DNA of 64,000 bases from Micromonospora alfalfae (GTDB lineage Bacteria; Actinomycetota; Actinomycetes; Mycobacteriales; Micromonosporaceae), in the NCBI RefSeq assembly GCF_022230925.1, contig NZ_JAKKFH010000034.1, forward strand, positions 62,001 through 126,000. Direction: 5' to 3'. Shown here piece by piece: positions 1 to 8,381 of this stretch (the first letter of the stretch is position 1; each line of letters starts with the position of its first letter). A program made the translations under genes and the position numbers. The notes beneath the pieces are model-generated. The model searched no databases. It worked only from the letters and a program-made list of their open reading frames with translations, and had not been told where the DNA came from.

Positions 1-255
1 CTGCGGATCCGCCACGTTCATCCCGCGCTCGCTCTCGACGCCGACGGGGTCACCTGGCGGGAGAGCGAGCCGGGCGTGCTGGCCTTCTCCCGCTCCGCCG
101 GCGCGGCCGTGCTGACCTGCGTGGTCAACTTCAGCGGCGCGCCGGTCCTGATCGACGGGTACGGTCAGCCGCTCGTCGCCAGCGACCAGCTCACCGAACA
201 GGGCTCCGGCCAGCTCCTGCCAATTGACGCGGCAGTCTGGTTGGAACGGCGCTGA
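1..255 (+). CDS. GH13 alpha-glucosidase-type protein, C-terminal end (partial)
   Basis: The frame is open from the left edge of the window to TGA at 253-255, leaving 84 residues. Fragments such as 'WRESEPGVLAFSR' and 'VLTCVVNFSG' fit the small C-terminal beta domain that follows the TIM barrel in GH13 alpha-glucosidases and oligo-1,6-glucosidases, enzymes that cleave alpha-glucosidic bonds in the cytoplasm. The catalytic barrel and its Asp/Glu residues lie outside the window, so the assignment rests on this tail alone. Codon use is typical of the neighbouring genes. A GC-rich hairpin about 90 bases downstream probably ends the transcript. Another GH13 subfamily is possible. Confidence 0.6.
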   Translation: MRIRHVHPALALDADGVTWRESEPGVLAFSRSAGAAVLTCVVNFSGAPVLIDGYGQPLVASDQLTEQGSGQLLPIDAAVWLERR

Positions 256-346
256 ACGGGTAACTCGTTCTCGACCTGGTCGTTCGTCGTGCCCCGCGCC
301 GACGGGCGACTGGGCTACCGGCCCCTTGTGGTGGGGGGTGAGGTGC

Positions 347-386
347 CACCGGCGCCGCGCGGAGTCCGCTCCGTGTGGCGCCGGTG
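347..386 (+). terminator. GC-rich hairpin downstream of the GH13 gene
   Basis: Perfect 10-bp arms (caccggcgcc at 347-356, ggcgccggtg at 377-386) enclose a second short stem (cgcggag/ctccgtg). There is no T-run, which is usual for actinobacterial terminators. It lies between the glucosidase stop and the VOC gene start. Confidence 0.55.
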
Positions 387-462
387 TCCGTGTGCCGCCG
401 GTGGTTGAATCCGCAGCTGGCGGGGTACCGAATCGGGCACCATCACGACGGAGGTGACCCCC

Positions 463-834
463 ATGGCGGTACGGATCGCCCAGTGCACGCTCGACGTCGA
501 GGACCTGGACCTGATGGTTGCGTTCTGGGCCGCGGCGCTCGGCTACGAGGTCGAGAAGGGCGACGACGGCAGCGCCAAGCTCTGGCCGCCGGGGCAGCCG
601 TCCGCCGCCGCGCCAACCGTGTGGTTGCAGGGCTCGGGCACCGCCAAGCGGGGCAAGAACCGGCTGCACCTCGACCTGGTCGCGGACACGGACCCTCAAT
701 CCGAGGTACGGCGGCTGCTGAGCCTCGGCGCGCGGCAGGTAGACGTCGGGCAGACCGGGACCGAACAGTTCACTGTGCTCGCCGATCCCGAGGGCAACGA
801 GTTCTGCGTGCTGGACCGCGCGCCGACCCGCTGA
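463..834 (+). CDS. VOC-family (glyoxalase/bleomycin-resistance-like) protein
   Basis: This 123-residue protein has the betaalphabetabetabeta pattern of vicinal-oxygen-chelate proteins. It opens with 'IAQCTLDVEDLDLMVAFWAAAL' style sequence (first strand, then the helix entering the FW/LGY turn) and ends with 'LADPEGNEFCVLD', the usual closing strand of actinobacterial VOC proteins. Members bind metals or small hydrophobic ligands; substrate cannot be predicted. The ATG at 463 is preferred over the in-frame GTG at 454 because GGAGG at 450-454 sits at ribosome-binding distance from the ATG and overlaps the GTG. The next gene converges, with only four bases between the stops. Confidence 0.8.
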   Translation: MAVRIAQCTLDVEDLDLMVAFWAAALGYEVEKGDDGSAKLWPPGQPSAAAPTVWLQGSGTAKRGKNRLHLDLVADTDPQSEVRRLLSLGARQVDVGQTGTEQFTVLADPEGNEFCVLDRAPTR

Positions 835-838
835 CGTC

Positions 839-1264
839 TCACTTCGCGGTGAGCAGCGCCGCGATCCGGGTCCAGCCGGCGCGTACCTCTGCCTCGTCCG
901 GCGGTTCGGCGGGCTCACCGTGGCCGGCCTCGTCGGCTGCCGCGTCCAACTCCTCGTCGATCACGTCCTCGAAGTCCCCGTACAGGTCGGCCCCCTCCAC
1001 CTGCCGGGCCTCGTCCTCGGCGGCGACCTGCGCGGCGGCGATCTCGCTGCGGATCTCGTCGGGGGACAGCGCCGGCAGCAACGGCTCCACCACTGCCATC
1101 AACTGCTCCTCAGCCACCACCGCCTCGGCCAGGGCCAACGCGTGCGGTCGCTCGTACGGCCCACAGACCACCGGCTCCCACTCGTCGAGATCACCGAGCG
1201 GACCGAAAGTGATGATCCATGGCAGGCCGAGGAGCGGTGAGTCCGCCGGCAGGTCCAGTGTCAT
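839..1264 (-). CDS. Acidic hypothetical protein
   Basis: This is a 141-residue cytosolic-looking protein with no membrane segment or signal peptide. It is strongly acidic in its C-terminal half, with clusters such as 'DLYGDFEDVIDEELDAAADE'. I do not recognise a family. The ATG at 1264 is chosen; an in-frame GTG at 1276 is the alternative. It is transcribed in the same direction as the GntR regulator upstream, about 90 bases away, so it may be the last gene of the YihY-GntR unit. Coding is supported by strong third-position GC and by lack of a better ORF on the other strand. Confidence 0.65.
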   Translation of the reverse strand: MTLDLPADSPLLGLPWIITFGPLGDLDEWEPVVCGPYERPHALALAEAVVAEEQLMAVVEPLLPALSPDEIRSEIAAAQVAAEDEARQVEGADLYGDFEDVIDEELDAAADEAGHGEPAEPPDEAEVRAGWTRIAALLTAK

Positions 1265-1357
1265 GAGTGCGCCCACCGGCTCATCATGGTCCGCGAACGC
1301 GAGCGCCGATGCCGTTCTTCTCAGTTATCGCCCGTCCGACTGTCGATCGGCGGCCGG

Positions 1358-1744
1358 TCAGCCGGGGCGGACCGCGTCCAGGGCGGCGCGGACCAGGGCG
1401 AGCGCGGTGGCCGGCGGCACCCCGAGCCGGGCTGCCTCCGCCGCGTAGCCGGACGCCGTCCGCTGCAACCGGTCGACGGCGTCGTCCCGCCCGGGGGCGA
1501 CGAAGGTGCCGTTGCGCCCCCGCGTCTCCAGCAGCCCAGCCGCCTCCAACTCCCGGTAGGCGCGGGCCACCGTGTTCGCTGCCAACCGCAGGTCGGCGGC
1601 GAGCTGCCGCACTGTGGGCAGTCGGCTGCCCACCGGCAACCGGCCGTCGCCGATCAGCTCGGCGAGTTGCACACGCACCTGCTCGTACGGGGGCACCGAC
1701 GAGTCCGGGTCGACCGAGATCAGCACCTGCGCGCCTTCCGTCAT
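1358..1744 (-). CDS. GntR-family transcriptional regulator (short, YtrA-like)
   Basis: The 128-residue protein has an N-terminal winged helix-turn-helix of the GntR type: 'PPYEQVRVQLAELI' leads into 'LPTVRQLAADLRLAANTV', then 'RAYRELEAAGLLETRGRNGTFV'. Only about 45 residues follow, too few for a FadR or HutC ligand domain, so it fits the short YtrA-like class that usually controls adjacent membrane-protein genes. The ATG at 1744 overlaps the stop of the YihY gene by one base (TGATG), which indicates translational coupling. The reading frame stays open far upstream, but that part is a shadow of the YihY gene. Autoregulation of this pair is likely but no operator could be defined. Confidence 0.88.
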   Translation of the reverse strand: MTEGAQVLISVDPDSSVPPYEQVRVQLAELIGDGRLPVGSRLPTVRQLAADLRLAANTVARAYRELEAAGLLETRGRNGTFVAPGRDDAVDRLQRTASGYAAEAARLGVPPATALALVRAALDAVRPG

Positions 1745-2670
1745 CAGCCCCCACCGCCCGGCGCACCGGGGTCGATGCCCTCGTCGACATCCTTCGGTGC
1801 GGCGGGGGTCTCCGCCAGGTCCACCACTCGGCCGTTGGTGCTGGTCGCCAGGAGCGCCGCGCCGAACAGCACCAACTGGTTGAGCAGGTAGAGGTACAGC
1901 AGCAGACCGACGGCGCCGGCCACAACTGTGTACGCCGGGTTCCGCTCGGTCCGCACCACGTAGTACCGCCCGACGGTGTTCAGCAACGTGATGCCGACAG
2001 CCACCAGCACCACCACCGGGCGCAGCCGCGACCGGCTCATCCGCAGCCGGGGGACGGCCAGCAGCAACGCGGTGGCGAGCACCGTGTTGACCAGCACGCT
2101 GAGCACCGCGCTGATGGTGGTCAGACCCACCGACCCGGTGCTGCGCAGCAGGAAACGCAGCAGCGACTCCAACGCGTCCACCGCCGCGACCGAGACGCCG
2201 AGCAGCACGAAGACACCGATCATCACGCCCAGGTCGACGAGCCGCCGCACCACCAGATTGCCCGGCTGCTGGTTGAGCTGGTACATCAACCGTTGCGAAG
2301 ACCGGATGGCCTCGACCCAACCGATCCCGGTGAAGACAAGGATGACAAGGCCGACCACACCGACAGTGCCGCTGGAGTTGGCGATCTGCTCGGCGTCCAG
2401 GAACGGCAGATTTTCCTTGAGGAAGTCGGCCGCCGCCGCGCTGACCTCGTCGTTGTCCTCCAGGATCGCCCCGAAGATGGAGAACGCGACAAGGGCGAGG
2501 GCGAACACGGCGAAGAAGCCGTAGTAGGCGATGGCTGCGGCCAGTCGGCCGGCCAGCACCTCGCCGTACAGCACACCGGCCCGCCACACATGATCGAAGA
2601 GCCCCGACCGGTGGCGCGCGGCGCTCACCCAGCGGTCGATGCCCGCCTCGATCCGGCCGATCACGTTCAC
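1744..2670 (-). CDS. YihY/BrkB-family inner-membrane protein
   Basis: A 308-residue integral membrane protein with about six hydrophobic segments, including 'AYYGFFAVFALALVAFSIFG', a block beginning 'VGVVGLVILVFTGIGW', and the late segments 'VVVLVAVGITLLNTVGRYYV' and 'VVAGAVGLLLYLYLLNQLVL'. The pattern matches the YihY/virulence factor BrkB family, whose molecular role is unsettled. The GTG at 2670 is preferred because a GAGG lies eight bases upstream; an in-frame ATG at 2709 has no such site. It is the first gene of a coupled pair with the GntR regulator. The last ten residues are Gly/Pro-rich. Confidence 0.88.
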   Translation of the reverse strand: MNVIGRIEAGIDRWVSAARHRSGLFDHVWRAGVLYGEVLAGRLAAAIAYYGFFAVFALALVAFSIFGAILEDNDEVSAAAADFLKENLPFLDAEQIANSSGTVGVVGLVILVFTGIGWVEAIRSSQRLMYQLNQQPGNLVVRRLVDLGVMIGVFVLLGVSVAAVDALESLLRFLLRSTGSVGLTTISAVLSVLVNTVLATALLLAVPRLRMSRSRLRPVVVLVAVGITLLNTVGRYYVVRTERNPAYTVVAGAVGLLLYLYLLNQLVLFGAALLATSTNGRVVDLAETPAAPKDVDEGIDPGAPGGGG

Positions 2671-2744
2671 GCGATCATCCTCGCCGATCTCCCGCCGCTG
2701 TAGTGGCAACCGGCTCCCGATGCTCGCCGGCCGGCGCGTCGCCG

Positions 2745-2804
2745 ATGCTTCAGGTGCTGACGGCTCGATTGCCGGCGCTTCGGTTGCTGGCGCTTCAGGT
2801 GCCG
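2745..2804. repeat. Four 15-bp tandem units downstream of the RNA-ligase-like gene
   Basis: Units at 2745-2759, 2775-2789 and 2790-2804 share the pattern RYGCTTCRGKTGCYG; 2760-2774 is a degenerate fourth copy. The last unit covers the stop codon of the 2'-5' RNA ligase-like gene at 2795, so the array lies mostly in its 3' flank. Confidence 0.6.
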
Positions 2805-3376
2805 AGGCAGAAGTCCCGACGCGGCTGCCACCTGGCCTGCCCGCTGTGCGAGAAGAGGGTGAACCCGTCGACCTCGAACATCGCGGAGAAGTCGGCCAGA
2901 TCCTCGTACACCCTGTCCAGGGCCTCCGGTGCCACGTCCTGAGCCACCGTGACGTGCGGATGGTACGGGAAGCGAAGCTCGCGGTGCAGGCCCGGCGCGG
3001 CGGCGATGGCCGCGGCCAGCAGCTCGCACTCGCTGATCCCCGCGGCCACCGCGACGAACACCACCTGGGTGACCGGACGAAACGTGCCGGTGCCCCGCAG
3101 GTGCAGCGTGAACGGCAGGTGCGCGGCGGCGACGGCGGCCAGGTGCCGCTCGATCGCCGGCAGGTTGGCCGTCCGGATCTCGGTGGGCCCGAGCAACGTC
3201 ACGTGCGCGGGCACCGCCAGCGGATCACCGGCCTCGACCCGCCGCCGGGTGAGCAGGGCGCCCCACGGCTCGGGAATGTCCACCGCGATGCCGATCTGGA
3301 TGGTGTCGCCGGTCGGCGGCACCCCGCCACTGCGATCCACGCTTCGCGCCGCCCCTCCGACCACCGAACCGTCCAC
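2795..3376 (-). CDS. 2'-5' RNA ligase / 2H phosphoesterase family protein
   Basis: The 193-residue protein carries the two H-x-T/S motifs that define the 2H phosphoesterase superfamily: 'PAHVTLLGP' near residue 58 and 'HPHVTVAQ' near residue 140. These histidines form the catalytic pair that acts on 2',3'-cyclic phosphate or 2'-5' linked RNA ends. The cellular substrate in actinomycetes is unknown. The GTG at 3376 lies 13 bases after the trpS stop, so the gene is probably expressed from the trpS transcript; the first 25 residues are poorly structured and a later start is possible. Pairing with a tRNA-charging enzyme suggests, but does not prove, a role in tRNA or RNA end metabolism. Confidence 0.85.
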   Translation of the reverse strand: MDGSVVGGAARSVDRSGGVPPTGDTIQIGIAVDIPEPWGALLTRRRVEAGDPLAVPAHVTLLGPTEIRTANLPAIERHLAAVAAAHLPFTLHLRGTGTFRPVTQVVFVAVAAGISECELLAAAIAAAPGLHRELRFPYHPHVTVAQDVAPEALDRVYEDLADFSAMFEVDGFTLFSHSGQARWQPRRDFCLGT

Positions 3377-3389
3377 CTGTACCGCGGAA

Positions 3390-4415
<1,026 letters not shown>

Positions 4416-4448
4416 GGCGATAATTCTGTCAGCAAGCAACCCGGTCCG

Positions 4449-5726
4449 TCATGACGGGCCGGCGGGTCGGCTCCGGCCCGCCGGTGCCGGGGTGCTGACC
4501 TCGCCCGCTTCGCCCGCGCCGACCCGGCGCGTCGGCCCGACCGCGACCCGGCGGTGCTGCCCCGCCACCGCCTCCCGGGCCGGCTCGGGGTCGCCCGTCG
4601 AGGCCGACGCAACGTCGTACTCGCAGCGCCGCCCGGTACCCGGCTCGGTGCTCTGCCCGCGGCGCTGTTCGGTGCTCTGCCCGCGGCGCTGTTCGGTGCT
4701 CTGCCCGCGGCGCTGTTCGGTGCTCTGCCCGCGGCGCTGCTCAGTGCCCGGCTCGCGGCGCTGCTCGGTGGTGCGGGCGGCGGAGACGGCGAGTCGGGCC
4801 ACCCGGCGGCCGTCCAACGTGAGCACCCGCAGCAGCCAGCCGGCCGGCAACTCGGCCGGATCGGGTGCGCCGACCTCGGCGGGCTCACCCGGCACCGGCA
4901 CCTCGTCGCCGGTCACCGGGAGTCGGCCCAGCGCGGCCATGACGAACCCGCCCACCGTCTCGTACGGTCCGGCGGGTAGGGCCACCCCGGTCCGCTCGGC
5001 GAAGTCAGCGAGGTTGAGGCGGCCGTCCACCACCGCGGGCAGGCCCGCGTACACCGGGTCCGGGGTGGCGTCGTACTCGTCGTGGATCTCGCCGATCAAC
5101 TCCTCGATGAGGTCCTCCAGGGTGACGATCCCGGCGGTGCCGCCGTACTCGTCGACGACCACCGCGAGGTGCTGACCCTCCCGGCGCATCTCGGTCAGCG
5201 CGGCGAGCACCCGTTTGCTGCCCGGGAGCCGCTTCACCTCCCGGGCCAACTCGCCGACGGTGACGCACGGGTCGGCGTCCGGGCGCAGCAGTACGTCACG
5301 GAGGTGCACGAAGCCGACCACGTCGTCGTGTGTGCCGTCGGTGACCGGGTAACGGGTGTGCGTCTCGGCGCGGACCAGTCGAGCGGCTTCGACGATGGTC
5401 AGCCGCGCCGGGAGGAAGACCACCTCGGTGCGCGGCATCATCACCTCGCGGATCAGACTGGCGCCGGCCACCAGGACCTCGTCGATGATCCGCCGCTCGT
5501 CCGGGTCGAGCACCGTGTTCGCCGCGACCAGGTCCCGCAGATCGGCCTCGGAGATGTGCTCCCGGCCGGCCGTCGGACCGGTCCCGAGCAGATCGGTGAC
5601 GAGTCGGGTCGCCCCGTCTGCGGCGCGTACCAGCACCCGGGCAACGGCCCGGGCGAGCGGGCCACTGTCGCGGCGGGGATGTGCCCGCGCGTGTCGCCGG
5701 AGCCCGGTACGGGCCGCTTCCCGCAT
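4449..5726 (-). CDS. CorC/HlyC-type CBS-domain protein with repeat-expanded tail
   Basis: The 425-residue protein has an N-terminal basic region without the DUF21 membrane domain, then a CBS pair ('VMMPRTEVVFLP' to 'VVVDEYGGTAGIVTLEDLIE', about residues 85-220), then a CorC_HlyC transporter-associated domain (about 230-320). CorC-like proteins lacking DUF21 are linked to Mg2+/Co2+ efflux and bind adenine nucleotides in the CBS groove. The C-terminal 100 residues are low-complexity and contain repeats of TEQRRGQS encoded by a 24-bp tandem repeat. The ATG at 5726 is chosen because a TACCAT -10 hexamer lies exactly seven bases upstream, which implies a leaderless mRNA; the GTG at 5744 would lie upstream of that hexamer. 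Confidence 0.88.
   Translation of the reverse strand: MREAARTGLRRHARAHPRRDSGPLARAVARVLVRAADGATRLVTDLLGTGPTAGREHISEADLRDLVAANTVLDPDERRIIDEVLVAGASLIREVMMPRTEVVFLPARLTIVEAARLVRAETHTRYPVTDGTHDDVVGFVHLRDVLLRPDADPCVTVGELAREVKRLPGSKRVLAALTEMRREGQHLAVVVDEYGGTAGIVTLEDLIEELIGEIHDEYDATPDPVYAGLPAVVDGRLNLADFAERTGVALPAGPYETVGGFVMAALGRLPVTGDEVPVPGEPAEVGAPDPAELPAGWLLRVLTLDGRRVARLAVSAARTTEQRREPGTEQRRGQSTEQRRGQSTEQRRGQSTEQRRGQSTEPGTGRRCEYDVASASTGDPEPAREAVAGQHRRVAVGPTRRVGAGEAGEVSTPAPAGRSRPAGPS
4645..4764. repeat. 24-bp coding tandem repeat, five units
   Basis: Units begin at 4645, 4669, 4693, 4717 and 4741. The first three are identical, the fourth differs by its last base and the fifth is degenerate. Each encodes eight residues (TEQRRGQS on the minus strand) in the tail of the CorC-type protein. 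The unit is a multiple of three, so copy-number change keeps the frame. Confidence 0.9.
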
Positions 5727-5733
5727 GACAGAG

Positions 5734-5739
5734 ATGGTA
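5734..5739 (-). promoter_or_regulatory. -10 hexamer of a leaderless promoter (CorC-type gene)
   Basis: TACCAT on the minus strand is followed by seven bases and then the ATG at 5726. This matches the TANNNT-to-start geometry of actinobacterial leaderless transcripts. No convincing -35 box is visible. Confidence 0.6.
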
Positions 5740-5921
5740 GACACCGTGGGCCCACCACGCCGGGGATCAGGTGGAGCGGCGGAGAGATGTTCGGCTCTGT
5801 TTAATCATGAAAGATTATGATGGAATGGGGTTGACGGTGGCGACGGCGAGAGCGCCGACCACCGCCCTAGTGTGATCACCGAAGGGCCACGTCCCGGGCG
5901 GGCCAGGCAGGAGGCAACGAC

Positions 5922-6905
5922 GTGAAACTGCTCGTCACCGGGGGCGCCGGCTTCATCGGGAGCGTGGTGACCCGGATGCTGCTCGACGCGGGCCACCAGG
6001 TGGTCATCCTGGACGACCTACGTACCGGCCACCGCGAGGCCCTCGCCCCGGACGCCACCCACGTGGAGGCGTCCATCCACGACGCCGCCCAGGTCATCAC
6101 CGCGGACGCCGGTTTCGACGGGGTGCTGCACTTCGCCGCCCTGATCGCCGCCGGCGAGTCGATGGTCAAGCCGGAGCTGTACTGGCAGAACAACACCATC
6201 GGCACGCTCGCCCTGATCGACGCGGTCCGGGCCGCCGGGGTGCCCCGGATGGTCTTCTCCTCCACCGCCGCCGTCTACGGCAACCCCACCGAGCTGCCCA
6301 TCACCGAAAACGCGGTCAAGGCACCCACCAACACGTACGGCGCCACCAAACTCGCCGTCGACATGGCACTCACCTCCGAGGCGATCGCGCACGGGCTGGC
6401 CGCCGTGTCGCTGCGCTACTTCAACGTGGCCGGCGCGCACCTCGACGGCGACATCACGCTCGGCGAGCGGCACGACCCGGAGACGCACCTGATCCCGATA
6501 GCGCTGGACGTCGCCGCCGGCCGGCGGGAGAAGCTCCAGCTCTTCGGGGACGACTACCCCACAGTGGACGGCACCTGCGTCCGCGACTACATCCACGTCG
6601 CCGACCTGGCCCGCGCGCATCTGCTGGCGTTGGACGCCGCCACCGGCAGCCAGCACCGGATCTACAACCTGGGCAACGGCAACGGCTTCACCAACCGGCA
6701 GGTGGTCGACGTGGTCCGCGAGGTCACCGGGCACCAACTGCCCGTCGAGGTCGCGCCACGCCGCGAGGGCGACCCGGCCGAGTTGGTGGCATCGTCCGCA
6801 CTGGCCCGCGACGAGTTGGGCTGGGTGCCGCAGAAGCCGACACTGCACGACATGGTCGGCGATGCCTGGGCGTTCTACCGCACGCACATCCTGGGGCAGT
6901 CATGA
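5922..6905 (+). CDS. galE: UDP-glucose 4-epimerase
   Basis: This 327-residue extended short-chain dehydrogenase interconverts UDP-glucose and UDP-galactose using bound NAD. The glycine-rich dinucleotide loop is 'VTGGAGFIGS' (residues 5-14). The catalytic triad is visible in 'VFSSTAAVYG' (Ser/Thr) and 'TNTYGATKLAVD' (Tyr-x3-Lys, about residues 146-150). 'RYFNVAGAH' is the sugar-binding region usual in GalE. The GTG at 5922 has GGAGG at an eight-base spacing. The stop overlaps the galK start (ATGA), so the two are translated as an operon. galT is not in the window. Confidence 0.96.
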   Translation: MKLLVTGGAGFIGSVVTRMLLDAGHQVVILDDLRTGHREALAPDATHVEASIHDAAQVITADAGFDGVLHFAALIAAGESMVKPELYWQNNTIGTLALIDAVRAAGVPRMVFSSTAAVYGNPTELPITENAVKAPTNTYGATKLAVDMALTSEAIAHGLAAVSLRYFNVAGAHLDGDITLGERHDPETHLIPIALDVAAGRREKLQLFGDDYPTVDGTCVRDYIHVADLARAHLLALDAATGSQHRIYNLGNGNGFTNRQVVDVVREVTGHQLPVEVAPRREGDPAELVASSALARDELGWVPQKPTLHDMVGDAWAFYRTHILGQS

Positions 6906-8071
6906 CCAACCCGAGCGGTGATGTCGCCGAGCGGGCTGCGGCTGGCTTCTCCGCGCAGTTCGGCACCGAGGCTGCCGGCCGCTGGGCAGCCCCGGGCCGG
7001 GTCAACCTGATCGGTGAGCACACCGACTACAACGAAGGCTTCGTGCTGCCGTTCGCGCTGCCGATGCGCACCGTCGTCGCGGCCGACCGGCAGGACGGGG
7101 AGCACTGGACGGTCTGGTCCGAGCTGTCCGGCGAGGCGATCACCTTCGGCGCGGACGACGTCGCCGAGCCCTGTCGAGTCACCGGCTGGGGCGCGTACGT
7201 GGCGGGTGTGGTCTGGGCGCTACGCCAGGCCGGTCACCGGGTGCCAGGCGCCCGGCTGGCGATCGCCTCCGACGTGCCGCTGGGCGCCGGGCTCTCCTCC
7301 TCGGCCGCGCTGGAGTCGGCCGTGCTGGCTGCCCTGCTCGACCTCGGCGGGCTGGAACTCGCCCCGGAACTTCAACCCCGGCTGGCGCAACGGGCGGAGA
7401 ACGTCTACGTGGGCGCGCCGACCGGCATCATGGACCAGTCCGCGGCGATCCGTTGCCGCGCTGGGCACGCCCTCTTCCTGGACTGTCGCGACGAGTCGGT
7501 CGAGCACATCCCGTTCGACCTGGACGCCGACGGGCTGGCTGTGCTGGTCATCGACAGCCGGGCGCCGCACCGCCACGCCGACGGGGAGTACGCGGCCCGC
7601 CGCCGCTCGTGCGAGGCCGGGGCCAGCGCGCTCGGTGTCAGCGCGCTGCGGGACGTGGGCGTCGACCAGCTCGACGCCGCACTGGCCCGGCTCGACGACG
7701 AGGAGACCCGGCGACGGGTCCGGCACGTGGTGACCGAGGACCAGCGCGTACTGGACACTGTGGCGCTGCTCCGCGCCGGCCGGGTCCGCGACATCGGCCC
7801 GCTGCTGACCGCCTCCCACGTCTCGATGCGCGACGACTTCGAGATCACCGTGCCGGAGATCGACACTGCGGTCGAGGCAGCGTTGGCGGCCGGCGCGCTG
7901 GGTGCCCGGATGACCGGCGGCGGCTTCGGCGGCTGCGTGCTCGCGCTGATCGAGGCCGACCGTGCCGACGCGGTAGCCGCCGCCGTGACCGACGCGTACG
8001 CGCAACGAGGTTTCACCGCCCCCGGCACCGTGACGGTCCTCCCCTCCCCCGGCGCCACCCGCCTGCCCTAA
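6902..8071 (+). CDS. galK: Galactokinase
   Basis: The 389-residue GHMP kinase phosphorylates galactose at C1 with ATP, the first step of the Leloir pathway. Signatures are the galactose-recognition motif 'GRVNLIGEHTDYNEGFVLP' (about residues 32-50), the ATP loop 'PLGAGLSSSAALE' (about 125) and the C-terminal 'ARMTGGGFGGCVLAL' (about 335). The ATG at 6902 sits in the galE stop codon. Two palindromic elements follow the stop, one of which may act as terminator. Confidence 0.97.
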   Translation: MTNPSGDVAERAAAGFSAQFGTEAAGRWAAPGRVNLIGEHTDYNEGFVLPFALPMRTVVAADRQDGEHWTVWSELSGEAITFGADDVAEPCRVTGWGAYVAGVVWALRQAGHRVPGARLAIASDVPLGAGLSSSAALESAVLAALLDLGGLELAPELQPRLAQRAENVYVGAPTGIMDQSAAIRCRAGHALFLDCRDESVEHIPFDLDADGLAVLVIDSRAPHRHADGEYAARRRSCEAGASALGVSALRDVGVDQLDAALARLDDEETRRRVRHVVTEDQRVLDTVALLRAGRVRDIGPLLTASHVSMRDDFEITVPEIDTAVEAALAAGALGARMTGGGFGGCVLALIEADRADAVAAAVTDAYAQRGFTAPGTVTVLPSPGATRLP

Positions 8072-8128
8072 CCCCACCCCAGCCGGCCCCCGGTCCCCTG
8101 CCCCCACCGCCCACCCCCGCTCCGGCCG

Positions 8129-8186
8129 GTGATCAAGAGATTTGCGTCAGTTCGAGCCCGAATCCTGACGCAAACCTCTTGATCAC
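8129..8186. repeat. 58-bp intergenic palindrome with GATCAAGAG-type ends
   Basis: Arms of 22 bases (8129-8150 and 8165-8186) pair with one mismatch around a 14-base centre that has its own ttcg/cgaa pairing. The outer ends read gtgatcaagag and ctcttgatcac. It lies between convergent galK and cysN. It has no T-run and is unusually AT-rich for this genome, so it looks like a dispersed palindromic element as much as a terminator. Confidence 0.75.
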
Positions 8187-8242
8187 CCGCTGCGGGCAGG
8201 GGGCCGGGCGAAGGCCGGGGATGGAGATCGTGCTTGTTCATG

Positions 8243-8280
8243 GAAGTAGTGGCCTCGCCGTTGGGCGAGGCCACTACTTC
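8243..8280. repeat. Perfect 17-bp hairpin between galK and cysN
   Basis: Arms gaagtagtggcctcgcc (8243-8259) and its exact complement (8264-8280) enclose a four-base loop. It is perfectly placed to act as a bidirectional terminator of the convergent galK and cysN transcripts, although no T-run follows on either strand. The rest of the 310-base gap (8072-8381) holds only this, the 8129 palindrome and C-rich spacer. Confidence 0.75.
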
Positions 8281-8381
8281 CTGGATCGTGCGCGATCTTG
8301 CCGGCGAGCGCGAGGCGGCGGGCGCGAGCCAAGCGCGCGGGCAGGGGACGGTGGGCGCGAGCCGGTGGGCGGCGTGGGCGG

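Noticed and set aside
4645..4764. Direct repeats that might suggest a CRISPR array
   Set aside because: The units are contiguous with no spacers and lie in a coding frame; no cas gene is present.
5745..5921. Possible missing DUF21 membrane domain of the CorC-type protein
   Set aside because: The gap upstream is too short and has no coding character; a leaderless start at 5726 and the existence of CorC proteins without DUF21 explain the shorter form.
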